64,000 bases of DNA from Purpureocillium takamizusanense (GCF_022605165.1 NC_063075.1:248001-312000), one strand, 5' to 3'; shown: positions 39,762 to 50,225, counted from the first letter of the stretch. The notes: generated from the sequence alone by a model not told the origin. A program made the numbers and translations.

Positions 39762-41217
39762 TCACAGGCCATCGTCGAATGTGTAGTGGTTCGACCACCG
39801 CTGGCGACTAGTCAGCACTTTTCACAGCATCGAAAGAGAGCACGTGGGAGGTGAACCAACCGTGTCCCATGGCCGCGCCGAGTTGACGAACCGCAAGTCC
39901 GTCCCGAGTCTGATGCGGTTGTCCGGGTCGTCGTTGATGGTCGACGCATGAATCTAAAGTCTCCCGTGCTCCCCAACGCGTAGTTGAGCCCGACGTTGTA
40001 AGCGATGTCCAGCTATCTGAGGTGCGAATAGAGAGAAAAAGAGGGAGGGAGCCAGCATAGAAACTGATAGGGAAGGGGCCTCGGGACAGGGAGGGACTCT
40101 TGAGCTTCTCCTCTTCAGGACGGACTATACATACCATGTGCGGCGAGTGCAGCACCACGTCGCCCGCCTCGTACGCGGCCACCAGCCACCGCCTCCCGTG
40201 CTCCCGCCCGAACTCGGCCGGCCCGTCGCACAGGAACCCCGAGCTCATCATGTTGGCGTTGAAGGCGTTGCGCGTCTCCTCGTCCGACATGCCCGCCGCA
40301 CGCGCCTTGGCGGCGAAGTCGTCTTCGATTTGCGCCCCGAGAGCCTCGCCTATACCAGACGCCTCGCGTTAGCCAACTCGACCCTATGTACCTACGACCC
40401 CTCATATCAAGCCGATCGCTGCTGCAGTCGAACAGCTTCTTGGGAGGTAACATGGGGAGCGCGCGACCACCACCACTCGCCCGCCCCTGGGAGAAAAAAA
40501 GTACACACCTCCCTCGAGGTAGATGAGCCCTCCACCCTCGAGCCGGACGTCGCCCATGGGCACCCAGGCGGTGACGGACGTCGGCTCGCCGTGCCTCATA
40601 AACGACTGGTCGTAGTGCACGCCGATGGCCCTGTTGCCGGGCGTGTTGTTGCGCAGCAGCGAGCGCCGCACCGCGAGCGTGTCGTCGCCCCAGCCCGAGA
40701 AGCGCGCGACGAAGTCGTACAGCGCCGGGTGCCGCGCGAACCCCCCCTCTTGCGCGTCACCGCCGCCGCCGCCGGCGTACCACGGCTCCGTGTGCGCCCG
40801 GAGCGCCGCGTCGGTAAAGGCGACGGACCGCTCCGACGACGAGCCGCCGGGGCGGGCATTCTTGACGCTCCCCGCGCCGATGCCGGGGAAGTCGGCCGCG
40901 CGGGCGCCCTCAGCGTCGAATATCCCGTCGACGGGCCGCGTGCCGGGCTTGAGCACCCCCGTCGGCGCGAGGCTGGTGAAGTAGGCGGCGCGGGCGGCGA
41001 GCACGTCGTCGCGCGGTAGCAGGCCCTTGAGGAAGAGGTAGCCGTCCGAGGCGTAGCGCTGGCGGAGCGCGGAGAGCGGCTCCGAGGGCCGGGAGGCGCG
41101 GAGGGGCGAGACCGAGGATGGAGAGAGGGGTCCGTCGTTGACGCGGAGGTGGACGCCGGCGATGGTGGGCTGTTGTTGCTGCGGATCAGCTGCTGGTGCT
41201 GGTGCTGCGTGAGGCAT
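39762..41217 (-). CDS. Phytanoyl-CoA dioxygenase (PhyH) family protein
   Basis: This is a non-haem Fe(II)/2-oxoglutarate oxygenase. Four exons (40509-41217, 40135-40349, 39861-39953, 39762-39800) give 351 residues with all phases matching. The iron ligands are likely His201 and Asp203 in the HYDQSFMRHGE motif, plus a distal His near 304-310 (LHSPHMIHAS). The typical RIRLGTDLRFVNSARPWD segment follows; its Arg is expected to bind 2-oxoglutarate. An N-terminal RYASDGYLFLKGLLP and LIYLEGGEALGAQIE across the first junction also match the family. The last exon is tiny, 39 nt (RWSNHYTFDDGL). Without it the frame ends soon after RPWDT with unrelated sequence. The 181-nt third-exon acceptor choice was made to restore HMIHAS. 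The substrate is unknown; relatives act in lipid or secondary metabolism. Confidence 0.85.
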
Positions 41218-42922
41218 GGTGCACGACTGGACGAGGAGGGCTCAATGGCAGTGGGTGGCAGTTCGGGCTGGTATGAACGCCTCAACAAGTATATGGGTGA
41301 GCTCCGGTTCAATAACTCAATGCGAGAGCCGAGATCAAGATGTGTTACGCCAAGGGGTTATGTATATATTAGAGTTCGCATTGTATATAAAGGAGGGGAA
41401 GATGAAGAACGGCTAGACGATAGTACTTCGTATATTTAGCGTCCACGCAGGGCCGGCCCGAGTATGTCCTCATGCTGCAATTATCCGGCGGTTATACGAC
41501 ATTGAACTCGATAAGACCTGCCGTGAGAGTCAAAAAGGGAAAAGAGTTCCGACGCCGCTTCATTGTAGACTTAGCTACTAATGTTAGTCTCCAGTCAGCA
41601 ACCGGCAGCAGTTGGGCGCCGACCTGCCCTTCCCCCGCCCTTTCCCGCAAGTCGAATCGAACCTCGCGGCATAAATTCCCCGCGGCGGGGCAGTGCAGCT
41701 TCCGCGCGGAACTCTGTCGTGTAACATCAAGTGCGCGAGTAGCTCCGCTGGGGGGGGGATCGCGCGACCTTGGGCGAGCCAGGCATCTCTGCAGTGCAAG
41801 AGGCTGCCATTTGGTCCTCTGGCTGACACAAGCCCAGGCCCTTTGGTCACGTCGCTGTTGTCCCCAACCTGCTCGAACAAACAAGGGCGCGCCAAGAGTC
41901 ACCTCGACTGTCTCTCGAACCCAGGACATACTGCGCCTCGATGGACGGCCGAAAACCAGCACGTCGCAACATCCGCTCTTCTCGGCCCGCAAGCACGCGA
42001 CTGTCAACACCGTCAAGGGTTTAGACCTGACCTGCACAGAGCGATCACATGATTCATCCGCCGTGCTGCTTGCCCTCCTGGAGACTCACTATCAGACGCT
42101 TCCATTAATCGCAATCGCTCCCTGCTCGGCATCACCGTACACACCTTGGCCGGACACGCAACAGCATGGCGTGTCTTCCAATAATGCGTAGCCAAACAAG
42201 GAGGCTGTGCCGCAAATTACTGAAGGGTGCCCGCTCTTGCAGGAGACACAAACCAGAACGTTCCTTCAGGGGCATTCGCCCCCCCCTCCCCAACCAGTAG
42301 CCGATGATGGTCAACCTCAAACTGTGAGGTACGCGCCATGTGCTTCTCACAGGACGATGCTACCAGCGGTACCGTCATTGTGCGCCATGTTTATTGATGT
42401 TGGAGCCTCTGAAACTGAACTAACGAGATACAATGGCCTACCCGTCACTCTAGCGCAAGTGGGGTTCTTTCCTCTTCATTCTCTTAGCCATGTGTTCTGA
42501 TGTTCTGTTACTCGTGAGCTTCAGACCACGGTTCATATAAAGCACGGGCTTGATAATAGCCGTTTCAGGTACAACAGTACGAATACAACAGGCACTAGCT
42601 CTATGGCTGTAAAGGAAACAGTACCATCCTCTCGTTGGCCTACTGCTGGACGCCTATAATACGGCACATATTATCATGAAACCTAGCCCTTCAACGAGTC
42701 ATGCCCGTTCATTCACAGTCCCAGTGAATATCTGTAGAACAAGTCCCGAATATATCGTTCGAAGTAAACTTTGATATACGTTATATAAAGACGCTGTCGT
42801 CTGGTCTCGTCTCGTCTCTCGTTGTAATAGCTTGATCTATCTATTCGTTAGCAAACGCCTTTGCCCCTGCTCACTCGTTTCCGGTCGTATTGGATTCTTG
42901 TCTCTGCTGGACTGCTATCATC
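41218..42922. other. Intergenic region between the PhyH and metalloprotease genes
   Basis: TATATAAA words occur near 41390 and at 42782. A 239-codon plus frame and a 181-codon minus frame overlap at 41.47-42.19 kb. Neither has a recognisable motif and both are treated as chance. Composition turns AT-richer from about 42.4 kb. Confidence 0.45.
42782..42789 (+). promoter_or_regulatory. TATA box of the metalloprotease gene
   Basis: TATATAAA lies 134 nt before the ATG and is followed by a CT-rich tract that could be the initiator region. This fits a regulated, highly expressed secreted protein. Confidence 0.55.
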
Positions 42923-44811
42923 ATGATAGTGACCCCGTCATTGCTGTCTTGCCTCCTGGCTATTGCACCTATTGCGAGCACTACCGCCATTAGGCGCGAG
43001 AATGGACGTCGTTGCGCCACCCCGGACGGTGGCCCCGTAGCGTCTAAGCGGCAGAACGAGGGCATGGGGCCTCAGCAATGTCCAACCGGCAGTGTTGTGG
43101 AGGTCGCGATGCATTTTTGCCCTGACACCGGAATGGGCGGTGCGGGTGGTGCGGGTGGCAATGCTGTAAAGACCCCCGACTTTCAGTGTTTCGTTTAGGA
43201 GTCCGTATTAATGTGCTGACACTCTACATCTAGACCGAAGTGGCTGAGAATGAGATCCAGTTTATGAACAAATATGCGGATGGCGCAGTTGTTTTCAAGC
43301 TGGTGCACGCCGCCTCCATCAATCATGCACAGTGCAATGGGGGGCTTAATGCAAAGCCACAAATTTTGCCAGACGTCCATAAAGGCGACAGGACGACGCT
43401 CAACTTCGTCATCATGCCCAAAACCGATGGGTCTAGCATCGCGGGCCTATGCGACCAGAATACGAGTCCACAGACACTGTCTAACGGCGGGGGTTGCGCT
43501 GTTTACTATAAATTCCTGAACGCCAACAGAGGTAACAATGGCAACCAAGGGGGAAGAATGCCGCCGGGTCGTAGCGGCGGGACAACACCTGGTAACAACG
43601 ACGACGACAACATAACCGTGCCCCATGAGGCCTTTCACTGGTTAAGCCTCCCGCATGTCCAAGACCCGCAAAACATCATGGCCGCCATCGCTGCGTATGT
43701 ATGTCCTCGGCTATCTTGAGGGCTGCTACTAACATAGAGCTCCAGACCCAGGGGCCCCCATACGTTCACTCGGGAACAAAAGTGCCAGATCGGACGGTTC
43801 GCTTCCAGTATATCCAAGGGCCGGGATGGAACTCCAGGCACAAATGACGGCCAAGGACAGACGGGCGGCGATGGATCGACTGGAGGTGATGGATCGACTG
43901 GAGGTGATGGATCGACTGGAGGTGATGGCACAGAAATGCCTTACCCCGGCATACCTGGAACCCCGAAAAAGACTCCAGGCACAGAAATGCCTTACCCTGG
44001 CATGCCTGGAACCCCGAAAAAGACTCCAGGCACAGAAATGCCTTACCCCGGCCTACCTGGGAACCCGACGAAAATTCCAGGCACAAATGATGGCCAAGAC
44101 CAGACTGGAGGTGAAGGCAATAAAATGCCTTATCCCGGCATTCCGATCCCTGGGACCCCAAATGGAACTCCAGGCTCAAATGATGGCCAAGATCAGACTG
44201 GAGGTGAAGGCAATAAAATGCCTTATCCCGGCATTCCGATCCCTGGGACCCCAAATGGAACTCCAGGCTCAAATGATGGCCAAGATCAGACTGGAGGTGA
44301 AGGCAATAAAATGCCTTATCCCGGCATTCCGATCCCTGGGACCCCAAATGGAACTCCAGGCTCAAATGATGGCCAAGATCAGACTGGAGGTGAAGGCAAT
44401 AAAATGCCTTATCCCGGCATTCCGATCCCTGGGACCCCAAATGGAACTCCAGGCTCAAATGATGGCCAAGATCAGACTGGAGGTGAAGGCAATAAAATGC
44501 CTTATCCCGGCATTCCGATCCCTGGGACCCCAAATGGAACTCCAGGCTCAAATGGTGGCCAAGATCAGACTGGAAACGATGGATCGACTGGGGATGGAGG
44601 TAAAGGACTTCCCTACCCCGGCATTCCCATCCCTGGGACCCCGAATGGGACTCCCGGCCAAGACCCGACTGGAAACCAGGGCTGGACTGGTGGCCAAGGC
44701 AATGAAATACCTTACCCCTATCCTTCCGTCCCTGGAGCCCAGAATGGAGGATATCCAGGCACAAATGGCGATCAAGGACAGACTGGAGGCGAAGGCACAG
44801 AAATCCTCTAA
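42923..44811 (+). CDS. Secreted metzincin-like metalloprotease with a Gly/Pro-rich tandem-repeat tail
   Basis: Three exons, 42923-43165, 43234-43694 and 43746-44811, give 589 residues. A signal peptide (MIVTPSLLSCLLAIAPIASTTA) precedes a domain resembling fungal M43B/Mep1-type secreted proteases. The resemblance includes an N-terminal Cys segment, an INHAQ-like strand, TTLNFVIMP, a GLCDQ cysteine and the zinc motif HEAFHWLSLPH (His212, Glu213, His216, His222). The family normally has HExxHxxGxxH; here Gly is replaced by Ser, and the usual sequence after the motif is much shortened. Exon 3 continues in frame into a repeat tail. It has about three GDGSTG units, three 17-residue GTEMPYPGIPGTPKKTP units and five nearly identical 31-residue units, followed by degenerate copies. 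An alternative first donor at 43193 would keep nine extra residues but leave a 41-nt intron. Catalytic activity is plausible but not certain. The tail resembles cell-wall or adhesive sequence. Confidence 0.72.
44109..44573 (+). repeat. Five tandem 93-bp units coding 31-residue Gly/Pro-rich repeats
   Basis: Unit starts (GGTGAAGGCAATAAAATGCC) are at 44109, 44202, 44295, 44388 and 44481, an exact 93-bp spacing. The copies are almost identical at nucleotide level, which suggests recent expansion or gene conversion. The unit length is a multiple of three, so all six frames stay open, producing large false frames on both strands (minus 43766-44848 and plus 43826-44944). Confidence 0.95.
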
Positions 44812-46351
44812 CCCGTTCCTTCCAGCCCCGGAGCCAATTTTCCCTCATCTTTCCCCGGCTCTAGAACCAAGACTTCCTCAGAAGGGCGGCAAGGGTCAGC
44901 CGGGGCCAAGGGTGAAGACATGGAGATATATGAAGATCCAGTAAAGGCTCCGTCGATAGAACATGACCCCTCTGCCCAATTTGAGGGAACGCAGTATATA
45001 GACTGAGAATAGACTGGTCTTGGTTAGTTTGAGGGAAGGCAGTATATAGATTGAGAATAGACTGGTCTTGGTTAGCCTGGCCGAACAGTCCCGACGTCGT
45101 TGACCATTTAATTGACGACGCTGGAGGGGGCGCCCGCTAGTAGAAATCGTGACAGGCCGACATAGCCTTTAGACGTTCAATCCGGCTGCTGGGTCAATAC
45201 CGGCCTTTACTGGGCGCGATGGACGGGTTAGGCGCCGAGGTAGGTGATTTATTACAAATAGCCAGCTTTCGTCACTGAGAGTGCGAGCGCAGTGAATCAC
45301 TCCCTCGCCGACTCCCAGGTTCAGAACATAATCGAGTTGTCACGTCACCTCGCCCGGTGCATCCGTCCATGCCGCTGAGTACATGTCTCACGGACACGTC
45401 TCGCAACTCGACGCGCTCACACCCTGCACCTTGCCTCGCACGGCTTGCCCAGATAGGTGCGTAGCTTGCCAGCCATCGCAGATTGGCCGCCTCACTGTCT
45501 TGTATGTGCTTCTTGGTGGAGGAGATGGCCGCGGCGTGATACCGAATCTGGCTTCGGAGCGAGACAACCTTTGTGCAGTATACATGTTGCTAATAACACT
45601 TCGGGCAACTCTTGTTGTCTACGGACCAATTTTGTCCAGTCTGGCAACATATTGGCGCCGTCAATGGCAGTTGAAGCCCAACACGGCAGCTCCGTCGTGA
45701 AGAAGGGCAACATGCGTGCCCAGGCCCCTCTACCGGCCCGCTGTGCCCCTCCCGAAGAAAGTCTGTTTGTCTTACACATCCATTCCTCAATGCCGACTTC
45801 CCTCACCCAGGGGAACGGTAAGCATCGGCAACGCGACGCTTGATTGGCCCTCTCGTATGCTCGACCACCGACTAGGCCGCATGATCGGACACGGAAGAAC
45901 AAATGGCAAACGGCCATTGCGACCCATTCGGGTGCTTCGTAAGGACATGCCCTTCCGCGTCGTTTATTGATGCCATGCTCCGGCATCCCGACGAACGCTT
46001 CGATCATTTGTGGGGTTATGCTCGGCATCATGAAAGGTGAAACGGCAGCTGTATCTCACGTGTGTTTAAGTGCCCCCCCGGCCACAGCCACGGACAGTGC
46101 GCATGACCGACGTTTTTCGCCGTCCTAGTGCGAGTCAGTGGCTTCGAGCCGAGGCTCTTTGGGCGGCAAACTACGAAATAACTAACTTAGATAATAGTCT
46201 CGAGATCTACCCGCACCACGGTCCGGCGGCTAAACTCGCAAAAAAACCCCTTCCCCTCTTCCCCCGAGGGTACTGCATGTAAACGACTTGACCTCGACGT
46301 CTCCCGTAGAACTCTCTGCCCTTGCGACGGTCGAGCACCCAAGACGAAAGG
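44812..46351. other. Intergenic region between the metalloprotease and desaturase genes
   Basis: It holds a 48-bp tandem duplication at 44981-45075. A 179-codon minus-strand frame (45492-46031) has no recognisable motif. No gene is supported. Confidence 0.45.
44981..45075. repeat. 48-bp direct tandem duplication
   Basis: Two copies start at 44981 and 45029 (TTGAGGGAA...TGGTTAG) and differ at only about two positions. They lie in the 3' flank of the metalloprotease gene. Confidence 0.9.
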
Positions 46352-47428
46352 ATGGCCTCAACACAGATCGAGAGCTCGCACGCAGTGCCGATGTCCGCGA
46401 CGGTGTCTACAGCTCACTACCGCTCGTCGAAGCGGCCCGTCCCGACCGATCTCAAGGGCAAACCGATCCCTCAGAAAGAAAGATGGTTGTACGCGACAAC
46501 AGCCCTCGGTGGCAACGGATCAAAGCTTCGCTCTCTGACCGCCAACATTGTTCTCATCTCGTCGTTCGTACTCTTCAATTCTTCCTCGTATGGTCGCAGT
46601 GTGTACGACAACCTCGAGCGCACCTATGGAGAGTACAACTTGAATCTATGGGGTACCTTTATCATCACGTCTGTCTTCTTCTGGGTCTGGGGTGCCGTCT
46701 TCGCACTCCCGGACCTGACGGGATGGCCAAGATGGTTGTTCCAATACAAGACCCAGCCCTTTGTTCGCGTGAGCGGACGAGATTACTTGCGCATATTTGC
46801 CATCGGGCTACGGAACCAGTTCCTCGTCGCCCTACCCCTCATCTTCCTCACCGTTCATGTCGGCCAAATCAGGCCAGTCAGCTCGGCTGCGCTGCCAGGC
46901 CCATTCCGGACCGTCGCCACCGTCATCTTCGACATGCTCTGCACAGAAGTCGGCTTCTACTACATCCATCGGTCGTTTCACTCCAAGCGTCTCTATTCCC
47001 TGTTCCACAAGCAGCACCACGAGTTCATCGCGCCCGTGGGAATAGCCTCGACGTACTGCACGATTACGGAGCATGTCTTCTCGAACCTATTGCCCAACGT
47101 CCTCGGCGCGCTGATTGTGCCGCATCACTGGGCACAGCAGGTTTTCATCTTTGTCTCCCTCGAGTTTGGGACGATCTGCGCTCATTCTGGCTACAACATC
47201 CCATGGATGTCCTCCAATCTGCAGCACGACTTCCACCACTTTGCCTTTGACGAAAACTTTGGGCCGACGGGGCTGCTGGATGCGTTTCACCAGACCAACG
47301 CCAAGTACAAGAAGACGCTGCAGGAGGCTAGGCAAAGGACGGACGGAGATGAGGAGCGAGCGAGGCGGATCGTTCTCGAGAGACTCGCAACTATCGAAAG
47401 CGAAGATGCGGCAGCCAAGCGCAAGTGA
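46352..47428 (+). CDS. Sterol desaturase / fatty acid hydroxylase superfamily membrane protein
   Basis: This is an intronless gene for a 358-residue integral membrane protein of the di-iron hydroxylase superfamily that includes Erg3, Erg25 and FAXDC2-like proteins. These enzymes use O2 and an electron donor at the ER membrane to hydroxylate or desaturate sterols or lipids. The histidine boxes are HRSFH (206-210), HKQHH (219-223) and HDFHH (292-296), with further His at 241, 258-259 and 278. Hydrophobic segments lie near residues 62-80, 98-118, 148-165 and 245-275. The C-terminus is charged and basic. The ATG at 46352 was chosen; the frame is open for 30 nt upstream but without another ATG. 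The exact substrate cannot be told. Sequence order fits the C-4 methylsterol oxidase/FAXDC2 side better than fatty-acid 2-hydroxylases. Confidence 0.87.
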   Translation: MASTQIESSHAVPMSATVSTAHYRSSKRPVPTDLKGKPIPQKERWLYATTALGGNGSKLRSLTANIVLISSFVLFNSSSYGRSVYDNLERTYGEYNLNLWGTFIITSVFFWVWGAVFALPDLTGWPRWLFQYKTQPFVRVSGRDYLRIFAIGLRNQFLVALPLIFLTVHVGQIRPVSSAALPGPFRTVATVIFDMLCTEVGFYYIHRSFHSKRLYSLFHKQHHEFIAPVGIASTYCTITEHVFSNLLPNVLGALIVPHHWAQQVFIFVSLEFGTICAHSGYNIPWMSSNLQHDFHHFAFDENFGPTGLLDAFHQTNAKYKKTLQEARQRTDGDEERARRIVLERLATIESEDAAAKRK

Positions 47429-47986
47429 ATACAGTTTTAGCGTAAGGTTTATGACATTAATGATCATGCTATTGCCCACGTTAGAGAATGTGTACATCAC
47501 CGGAGGCTTCTATAAGGACTTTGGTCAATAACTAGATATCTAGCGATAGTCTTTCATCGTAAGAGCGCCAACAGAAATTACAAGCCGTACCATGGTACTC
47601 TACAACGACACGATGATGGGTAAGCGTGAGCTATTCCGAGCTTTAACACTTATACGAACATGGACGAAATCACCGCCACCCCTTTTACTGCTGAAAATGT
47701 TGCCCAACGCAACAAGACTGGACGATTGTTCCGTAGGCACGTACCGTGATCGGCTGCGAATCACTGCGACGATGCAACTTTGTAAGGCGTTGTTGCAAAG
47801 TTCTGTGACAGTATGCGAGAAGTATATATTCGCCTCTTGAGCGTGCCATAGACGTCCACAACATGGAATCCCTTGAGCCATTGGCATACGACCGCAACTC
47901 ACACCCACGTTACCTTTCTCGACATTCTCCCCTACCGTACGAAAAAGCAAAGTAAAGCAAGTGGCAAATACACAAGATTTATCGCC
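47429..47986. other. Intergenic space, nothing recognised
   Basis: AT-rich spacer of 558 bp between two plus-strand genes. A 135-codon minus-strand frame crosses it without any recognisable motif. Confidence 0.45.
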
Positions 47987-48655
47987 ATGCCGCGTTCTCG
48001 TAATCAAACTTTCCTCGACGCCGTTGCCCAGATTTTAGGCGGCGGCAGTCGCTCCTCGGCCCAGATCCGAAGCTTTGTAGACAGATATGGCCCTCTGCAC
48101 GCTTTCCCCATGTACCAATACGCGGCGCCTCCGGGCTCAAACGCGCGTAGAGTATGGGAGAGCACGTGGGAGGCGTATAATCGTGCTGCCGGATGGGAGG
48201 CCGAGCAGGCCCGACTGTCCGCTGAGCTGCGTAGGCTTTCGCCAGAGGACGCGGATTACCCTCGACTAATGCAGGAGCGCGACCAAGCAGAAGCAAACTC
48301 CAACGCTGCAAGGAGTAACATGGAAGCTGCTCATAGTCAGGGGGGCAGCAGCGTTGTGGAGAGCGTGAACGAAGAAGTTCAGCGGGAGGTGAACCGTCAG
48401 ATGCAGCCCGAAGAGGTGCGCGCAGGCCCGCAGATGACGCAGGAAATGGCCGACTATTACAATGGGAGGCCCAATGTGCAGTATACTCAGATGGACGTTG
48501 AGCAGTACCGAGTGTACAGCGAGAGTAGTCAGGCGGAGCCGGCGCAGGGCAGCCAGGCTGGGCAGGCTCAGAGTAGTCAGTCTACTAGGCAGCAGCGGCA
48601 CAGTAAGTCTGGGAAGTCCCAGGGTTCCAAGTCCCATCGCTCGCGCCGGCATTAG
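47987..48655 (+). CDS. Orphan hydrophilic protein with Ser/Gln-rich, basic C-terminus
   Basis: I do not recognise this 222-residue protein. It has no signal peptide or membrane segment. The first 60 residues (FLDAVAQILGGGSRSSAQIRS) look helical. Residues 65-150 are Glu/Arg/Ala-rich and predicted by eye as amphipathic helix or coiled coil. The last 50 residues are Ser/Gln-rich repeats (SSQAEPAQGSQAGQAQSSQS) ending in a basic RHSKSGKSQGSKSHRSRRH. The ATG at 47987 has a good context (GCCATGC). The frame is open upstream but composition changes there. The next gene, 780 bp on, also ends in a Ser/Lys/Arg-rich tail, which may mean a shared origin or function such as nucleic-acid binding. This is inference. 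Confidence 0.65.
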   Translation: MPRSRNQTFLDAVAQILGGGSRSSAQIRSFVDRYGPLHAFPMYQYAAPPGSNARRVWESTWEAYNRAAGWEAEQARLSAELRRLSPEDADYPRLMQERDQAEANSNAARSNMEAAHSQGGSSVVESVNEEVQREVNRQMQPEEVRAGPQMTQEMADYYNGRPNVQYTQMDVEQYRVYSESSQAEPAQGSQAGQAQSSQSTRQQRHSKSGKSQGSKSHRSRRH

Positions 48656-49435
48656 CCCACAGTGGCTACATGTATCGGCAGTTTTTGGAACGTAGAGATA
48701 TACTGAAAGTGGACTGAAATATCAAGTCTGCAAAACTTAGAGGATGTTCTCTTGCTGATCTCATGTTCCATCCATATGCTGAAATAAGTACTCTTCTCTA
48801 AAGGCAGGTTCAGCCATGGTTTGTGCTATGAAGCACTTACAAGCAGCGTTGTTGATGCTGCATCTATTAGTCTCCCTCAACCTCCATCACATATTGTAAA
48901 TAGGACTCTACAGTGACACACATGTGAGCTTCCAAGAATCTCCATGATGACCTTGATGTTCTGTTGTCCCGTGTCTTTCTTGAAGTTAATCCGGATTTGA
49001 CAAACATGCTTGGCATCACGGACTTCCGACTCCTCCCGCGCAGCCAACAGCGACACAGTCGCTGTGCATCGCAACGTTCTCTCGGTAGACTAAGGAAATA
49101 GAAGAACAAGAATCGAAAGGTCACCATTGTTTAGTGTCGACACAGCATCAAGGAGGTCAAGTTACAAGTGACAAAGGAAATAGACATAGCTCCTCGTCAC
49201 TGGCTTCACGATCGATACATGTATTCGGTAACAGTGCCCATGATCAACGAAGCTGTGATGAAGTGCAATCGTAAAGGCCACTATATCAACGCGAAAAGAT
49301 CACTCGGCCCGTCTCTTCCTCGCATTGCAACTGTATCTTGAATCGTTGATGCGTTGGTGCGCCCTCCAGGCAATCTCAGGCGTATACAGCAAGGAACACC
49401 AAGAAACCCTTCGACCGGCTGACCTAGCAGAGAAA
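48656..49435. other. Intergenic space with a possible minus-strand coding fragment
   Basis: The only structure seen is a 70-codon, acceptor-like-bounded frame on the minus strand at 48877-49089, listed separately. Confidence 0.4.
48877..49089 (-). pseudogene. Possible terminal exon or gene remnant, unrecognised
   Basis: A 70-codon frame starts right after a TTCCTTAG acceptor-like sequence and runs to a stop. Its product has balanced composition (REESEVRDAKHVCQIRINFK, then GQQNIKVIMEILG) unlike chance frames nearby. No upstream exon or start could be fixed. It may be the last exon of a small gene or a decayed copy. Confidence 0.22.
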
Positions 49436-49807
49436 ATGTCTGATAAGAAAGGCAAAAAGAGTCAAAAGAGCAGGACCTTCAGCGCGCTGGACGGCGCCGC
49501 TCTACTTCTTTTCGATGGCGCTATGACATCCGAGCAAAAGTCCAAGACGGCCAAGAAGCTGCGCGACAAGCATGACAGCCCCGATAGCTACCGTTTCTAC
49601 GACAAGTACACGACGTCGCAGGAAAAGAAGGCTTGGAAGAAGCTGAAGGAGGGTTCAAGCAGTACACAGGGCCAGGGCCAGGGCCAGGGTCACCCCGGGG
49701 GATCATCAAGCCACACAGGAAGTGGTCTGGGGCGCGCACCACCCGGGCAGGCTGCCAGGGAGCCCTCTGTGGCATCGCGGTCGAGTCGCTCAGGCAAGAA
49801 AAAGTAG
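49436..49807 (+). CDS. Orphan small basic protein, Lys- and Gly/Gln-rich
   Basis: I do not recognise this 123-residue protein. It starts MSDKKGKKSQKSRTFSALDG and has a Lys-rich helical middle (SEQKSKTAKKLRDKHDSPDS, KKAWKKLKEG). A GQGQGQGHPGG low-complexity stretch follows, and it ends in SRSSRSGKKK. There is no signal peptide or membrane segment. A high positive charge suggests RNA, DNA or membrane-surface binding, but this is only inference. An in-frame ATG at 49349 would add 29 residues. The chosen ATG has AAAATG context and the Lys-rich start common to soluble basic proteins. It lies tandem to the orphan at 47987 and shares its basic Ser-rich tail style. Confidence 0.55.
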   Translation: MSDKKGKKSQKSRTFSALDGAALLLFDGAMTSEQKSKTAKKLRDKHDSPDSYRFYDKYTTSQEKKAWKKLKEGSSSTQGQGQGQGHPGGSSSHTGSGLGRAPPGQAAREPSVASRSSRSGKKK

Positions 49808-50225
49808 TAGCATTCTCCACCAAGGGTCTCTCATATAATTGGTGTACAGTATTCTCTCTTCGCTGTATTGACTCGCCTGCATTCAGGGACATGAGAGCTG
49901 GCACGACCTGGGGGCGAGGCTGGATCTTACTGACGGCTGGGTTAAAGCTGAAGCCTGGCAGCCAGGAAGGATTTCAGCTCTCGTGTTGGTCAGCGAATAG
50001 GCGAATTTATGTGAAGCCGCATAATGCAACCTTCTCCGCATCGTAATGACCGCGGAATACGACCGTGTTTCATGCAAGGCTTTATTAACTGCGATATCCC
50101 AGCATAACGACGCCGTGCGGCCGATATTGCCCCCAAGGCTGCGGATAGTCTGCAGATATACTTCGTACAGTTTACATTACATACGACTTGTCAACTGCGC
50201 AGCAGAGCAAATCGCATCAGCCAAC
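49808..50225. other. Intergenic space, nothing recognised
   Basis: Promoter-size gap of about 420 bp before the small secreted protein gene. TACGTATA-like words are absent and no TATA box was recognised. Confidence 0.4.

Noticed and set aside
41890..41950. Minus-strand GGTTCGAG box resembling a tRNA B box
   Set aside because: No matching T-stem or acceptor stem.
41472..42191. 239-codon plus-strand frame with a TATATAAA upstream, and an opposing 181-codon frame
   Set aside because: Composition rich in Arg, Ser, Cys and Trp, no domain; both strands open equally, which points to base composition.
43766..44848. 360-codon minus-strand frame and 372-codon plus-frame (43826-44944) over the protease repeats
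   Set aside because: Both are open only because the 93-bp repeat unit is a multiple of three; the frame continuous with the protease exons explains the region.
45160..45210. GTTCAATCC box resembling a tRNA T-loop
   Set aside because: The T-stem pairs in four of five positions but no complementary acceptor stem or anticodon arm lies upstream.
45492..46031. 179-codon minus-strand frame
   Set aside because: ATG-initiated but motif-free; no splice or promoter support, so not annotated.
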